Shown here piece after piece: positions 54,101 to 56,043 of a stretch of DNA of 56,043 nt. Source of the DNA: an uncultured Eubacteriales bacterium. GTDB taxonomy: Bacteria > Bacillota > Clostridia > Saccharofermentanales > Fastidiosipilaceae. Location: assembly GCA_902373515.1 (NCBI GenBank), contig CABKML010000011.1, forward strand, positions 1 to 56,043, read 5' to 3'. Numbering within the stretch: the stretch's first letter is position 1; each line of letters starts with the position of its first letter. Under the pieces are notes generated by a model that saw only the letters and a list, made by a program, of their open reading frames with translations, had not been told where the DNA came from and did not search any database. The translations under genes and the position numbers were made by a program.

Positions 54101-55981
54101 AAAAGCTAAAATCCCCGCCTGTGAACGATAATTGGCGTTAAAATTAATCAGTCGCCAGGTACCGGTCAACTTCGCCAATTCGACCTTTTCCGTAAAATTG
54201 GCCGGTTTAGCATTACGAAAAGCATAAATACTTTGTTTAATATCTCCGACAACGAACAGATTATTATTCGCCAGACTTTGCAAAATAGCTTCCTGAATAT
54301 CGGATGTATCCTGATATTCATCGACATAAATCTCTTTATAACGTTCACGGCAGTAAGTTAAAACCGCTTTGTCCTGCAATAAAGAATACGCCGCCTGTTC
54401 CAAATCGGTAAAATCAATTGTATGATTCTGATATTTCAGCAAAAAATAAACTTCATCAACGGCCAATAATAATCTTGTCCAGAAAATAATCTTTTTGGCC
54501 CGCAGCGCAGCCAAGCTGCTTTCACTGTTCAGTTCCAACAGCGGTAAAGCCGGCAACAGCAGTTTGTATTCCTTCTTCTTAATATCGCTGCACAATTTAA
54601 TTTGCGGTGCCAGCAGACAAAGTAAAGGCATGATTTTTTCCAACCATAATTCAGCGTATTCCAGCGAATTTTCCTGCTTGGGCAACGGACTGAAAGTAAA
54701 GGGTTTACACGTCTTACCGCGCGTAACTTCCGGCGGTTTGGGCAAGCTGCGTCCAAGCTGCACCAATTCTGCATACAGACTGTGAAAAACGTCATTTTTC
54801 AACAACTTCAGAGCTTCCGGTTTCTGCAATTGCTGCGCTCGACGATAGCGAGTCAACCAGTCCTGTAATGCCGGCAACAATGTTTGCAGCAGATTTTGCA
54901 AATAAGCATTAACGGCTTTTATATCGGCCGGCGCAGCTTTTTGGGCCAGAAAATTCAAATCGGCAAATTCCGCCCGGCTGAGCCAATAAGATGCCGCTTC
55001 TATAAACGGCGGCATTAAATCGACCGCTTCCTGCAACAAATAGTAAAATTCCGGGGCGGCAGCCGGATTGAGCGCCGCTTGCTCGGCATAAAGTGCCGCC
55101 TCCTGCATTCTGCGACGATAATCGGCATAGGTCCGAAATTGTCTGAGTATATGTTTGGTTTCCGCCGTGATTTCCTGTAAAGATTTGACGGATTTGGTTT
55201 GTGCCAGTAAAGATTGCCATAATTCCGGCAATTCCCGGGCACTTATTTGTCGCTCAAGCGAATTAAGATATTCCGGCAGCAAATCATTTTGTCGTCCCCG
55301 AATCTCAGCAGCGGCTGTCGGCTCTTTTTTCGCAATTTTCTCGGAAGTTATAGTAGTCAGGTCCGCAATCAGGTCGCTGAAATCGAGTTTGGCACCGCTT
55401 TTAATCTGCAGCATTACGTACTCAAAAACCCGTTCCGCCGCCTCGGTCAACAAATTATCCAAATAGGTTTCTTCTCCGATTTGCCCTTGACCGACAGCTG
55501 CAACCAAAGCATTCTCATTCTGCATTTTCTCAGCCGTTTCCGTTACCAGTTGTTTGCAAAAGGCGTGAATCGTCGAAATTTGAGTAAAGGGTAAATTAGC
55601 GGCACTTTTACTTAAATTTTTCCGCGCCGCATTAATTTGTTCTGCAGTCAATCTGCCCTTAATCTTATCTTCACTGTTAAAAGAGGCAATAATATCATCA
55701 ATTTTTGCCGCTAAAGCTGTTTGCATATGCCGACTGGCTTTTTCAGTAAAAGTTAAAATCAGCATTTCCGTCAAATCCGCTTTTTCACTCAAGACCCGCA
55801 GCATAATGCGTTCCGTCATAGTATAAGTTTTGCCTGAGCCGGCTGCTGCTGAAACTACAATATTGCCTAAAGGTGCCGTCACGGCCTGCTGTTGCTCCGC
55901 ATTCAACTTAATATTTGCCAAGCGATAAGCAACAAGCGGATTAAGCTGATTATATCCGGCCGAATTTGCCTGTTTTAACAT
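51119..55981 (-). CDS. addA: AddA, helicase-nuclease subunit of AddAB
   Basis: UvrD-type helicase plus RecB-like nuclease of the end-resection enzyme AddAB. Walker A AAAGSGKT (48-52 for GSGKT), Walker B VDEYQDTSD, helicase motif NLLTFHASKGLEFEHVFIAG, VALTRAK, and near the C-terminus the nuclease motif GVIDLW..YLIDYKTDS. Length 1620 is far above the usual 1230 or so; extra sequence lies in the helicase insertions. ATG 55981 is preferred; ATG 56026 is an alternative. Both starts have weak SDs. Confidence 0.93.
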   Translation of the reverse strand: MLKQANSAGYNQLNPLVAYRLANIKLNAEQQQAVTAPLGNIVVSAAAGSGKTYTMTERIMLRVLSEKADLTEMLILTFTEKASRHMQTALAAKIDDIIASFNSEDKIKGRLTAEQINAARKNLSKSAANLPFTQISTIHAFCKQLVTETAEKMQNENALVAAVGQGQIGEETYLDNLLTEAAERVFEYVMLQIKSGAKLDFSDLIADLTTITSEKIAKKEPTAAAEIRGRQNDLLPEYLNSLERQISARELPELWQSLLAQTKSVKSLQEITAETKHILRQFRTYADYRRRMQEAALYAEQAALNPAAAPEFYYLLQEAVDLMPPFIEAASYWLSRAEFADLNFLAQKAAPADIKAVNAYLQNLLQTLLPALQDWLTRYRRAQQLQKPEALKLLKNDVFHSLYAELVQLGRSLPKPPEVTRGKTCKPFTFSPLPKQENSLEYAELWLEKIMPLLCLLAPQIKLCSDIKKKEYKLLLPALPLLELNSESSLAALRAKKIIFWTRLLLAVDEVYFLLKYQNHTIDFTDLEQAAYSLLQDKAVLTYCRERYKEIYVDEYQDTSDIQEAILQSLANNNLFVVGDIKQSIYAFRNAKPANFTEKVELAKLTGTWRLINFNANYRSQAGILAFCNLLFQNLLKPDSVGFDYIADGHAFNLAPQLQQAEAENKVPLAVEIVSVNEAEESCREEAMNLAAAQAAVAQFKVAGKLRGGDKLIKEKVKVGDIEADLIAFSIKKLLEREPEAEIAVLARSHAKLSKVKAALQRLNIACRLSERKNDETTEETYDNLPNREQCKWYFLVQALHNPLDDEVLATALTSDYMPLPLSLNNLAEIKATIQDLTEELKDTDEVCRTTLTYAPFYQLVYLYAAAGWLKLRKGTDLPPYLQTGLYALLQKRLAENPVIPEKYIKVDLAETLLTDLQHLQRWQALFRTLSFSKAWKIILSEYIWAKKEDDSLQPLYLAAFRHYLSRAEQSNPRLTIADFAGIFTRPTDLCPEEELNSEQEINLLTFHASKGLEFEHVFIAGLDYSIKNKTTAVSFNEQLGFSMHDSVIDDLLQVISTTGLAEKILERRETYAEELRLLYVALTRAKISLHLYVNSRPSKLPTGEKLDLKPELNLLYRNSSYEKLLAYALQQKLPVTAETKLLQNRTFLPDLLLQQSFKPEIKAQVKKGPEACYNVTCLSLAERYRLLAECYLPPALRDKLIAAAAIDVAAAVPEPEAEPILPEVKLSGTDKVEKARCLRNRQLPLIVPEKNDLNLLLDSEQAQNIAPILAGVLQKTTALTQEDCAGETALIQAEKRGLQPEFEAVGADYWHNFVKQSQAQQQILQERQLAPLQSKYAVSVLKKVADKWEKEEAVALLPQLDLAVNSINVRPAELQFALADDSRNRNKQPEAAAKGTLIHRYLQLVDITSLQTQALTLDFLTRQLDYMLQNNIIGAEEDKIIRPVLPKLLPLYLPQQQKLSLVNATENTQLFQAWQAVQEGRTNAAVYREHRFTVRYPLADFLHLFSQADFNLPQLQPENMKEIKPYITIQGVIDLWLQVGEEVYLIDYKTDSLSDAKKKPGDIVAHLKKMYTLQLQLYASALQTGLHMTAAEARKHLHIYIYSVAAAGYIPIEFKFNSD

Positions 55982-56043
55982 TTTTTCTCTGCCACTCAAA
56001 ATATGTTGAAATATACTCAAACACATCGAGAAATTGAAGTCCT
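55950..56043 (-). CDS. Possible 3' end of addB (partial)
   Basis: Upstream of and overlapping addA, another minus-strand frame is open from the window edge to TAA 55950-55952 and encodes about 30 residues (FLDVFEYISTYFEWQRKN in its middle). addB normally precedes addA and often overlaps it, so this is probably its end. There is too little sequence to identify it from homology. Confidence 0.35.
   Translation of the reverse strand, partial: GLQFLDVFEYISTYFEWQRKNVKTGKFGRI

Overview
The window reads as a chromosomal segment of a low-to-moderate GC Bacillota, most likely a Clostridia-class bacterium. Supporting signs are AddA-type recombination, RemA, RecO after Era, PgpH/PhoH/YbeY order, HemW, ClpX/ClpP/trigger factor order, a YitT protein, ThrE split in two and SD-rich translation starts. 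I cannot name the species. Nearly all genes lie on the minus strand; no rRNA, CRISPR array, IS element or prophage was seen.

Layout (minus-strand groups are given in transcription order). 56043-51119: possible addB end and a very large addA. 48998-51132 (+): galactokinase and a TadA-type deaminase carrying an internal insertion. 48825-46128: zinc-ribbon membrane protein and an acyl-CoA synthetase. 45986-43952: thioredoxin reductase and a nucleotidyltransferase. 43844-42368: guanine riboswitch, terminator and NCS2 purine permease. 40975-42237 (+): CDF metal transporter. 40885-37018: ATP-grasp ligase, asparagine synthetase and Asp/Glu racemase, together resembling a D-aspartate/D-isoasparagine peptidoglycan cross-bridge module. 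36981-34976: split ThrE exporter, then a preQ1-II-like leader and queT. 34854-32410: methyltransferase, yicC, remA, gmk. 32209-28699: tig, clpP, clpX. 28620-23729: small secreted protein, PC4-like protein, YitT, an enlarged ispE, nfeD and an SPFH protein.

23670-19839 is the most interesting region: a complete quorum-sensing-type RiPP cluster. It has a 23-residue SHP-like pheromone gene on the plus strand, a divergent Rgg regulator, a 41-residue precursor peptide ending Arg-Arg-Arg-Tyr, a radical SAM/SPASM maturase and an MFS exporter. Neither the pheromone nor the precursor was obvious as a gene; both were found by reading the intergenic DNA. The same 17-bp box lies upstream of both, with an identical 23-bp gap to a -10 hexamer. 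This fits the streptococcal Rgg/SHP-controlled RaS-RiPP families, apparently the RRR (Arg-Tyr cross-link) type, in a non-streptococcal chromosome. The precursor-maturase-rgg part is visibly AT-richer than its flanks, suggesting transfer.

19593-4687 holds hemW, two small secreted proteins on the plus strand, tRNA-Lys, and a long run: a solute-binding lipoprotein, lspA, rluD-type synthase, phoH, pgpH, a ybeY-era fusion, recO, yebC and a P-loop/Asp23-like protein. tRNA-Gly and tRNA-Arg follow, then a type IV-like topoisomerase pair (parE, parC). Other points worth noting are the YbeY-Era fusion, the insertions in TadA and IspE, and the two riboswitches.
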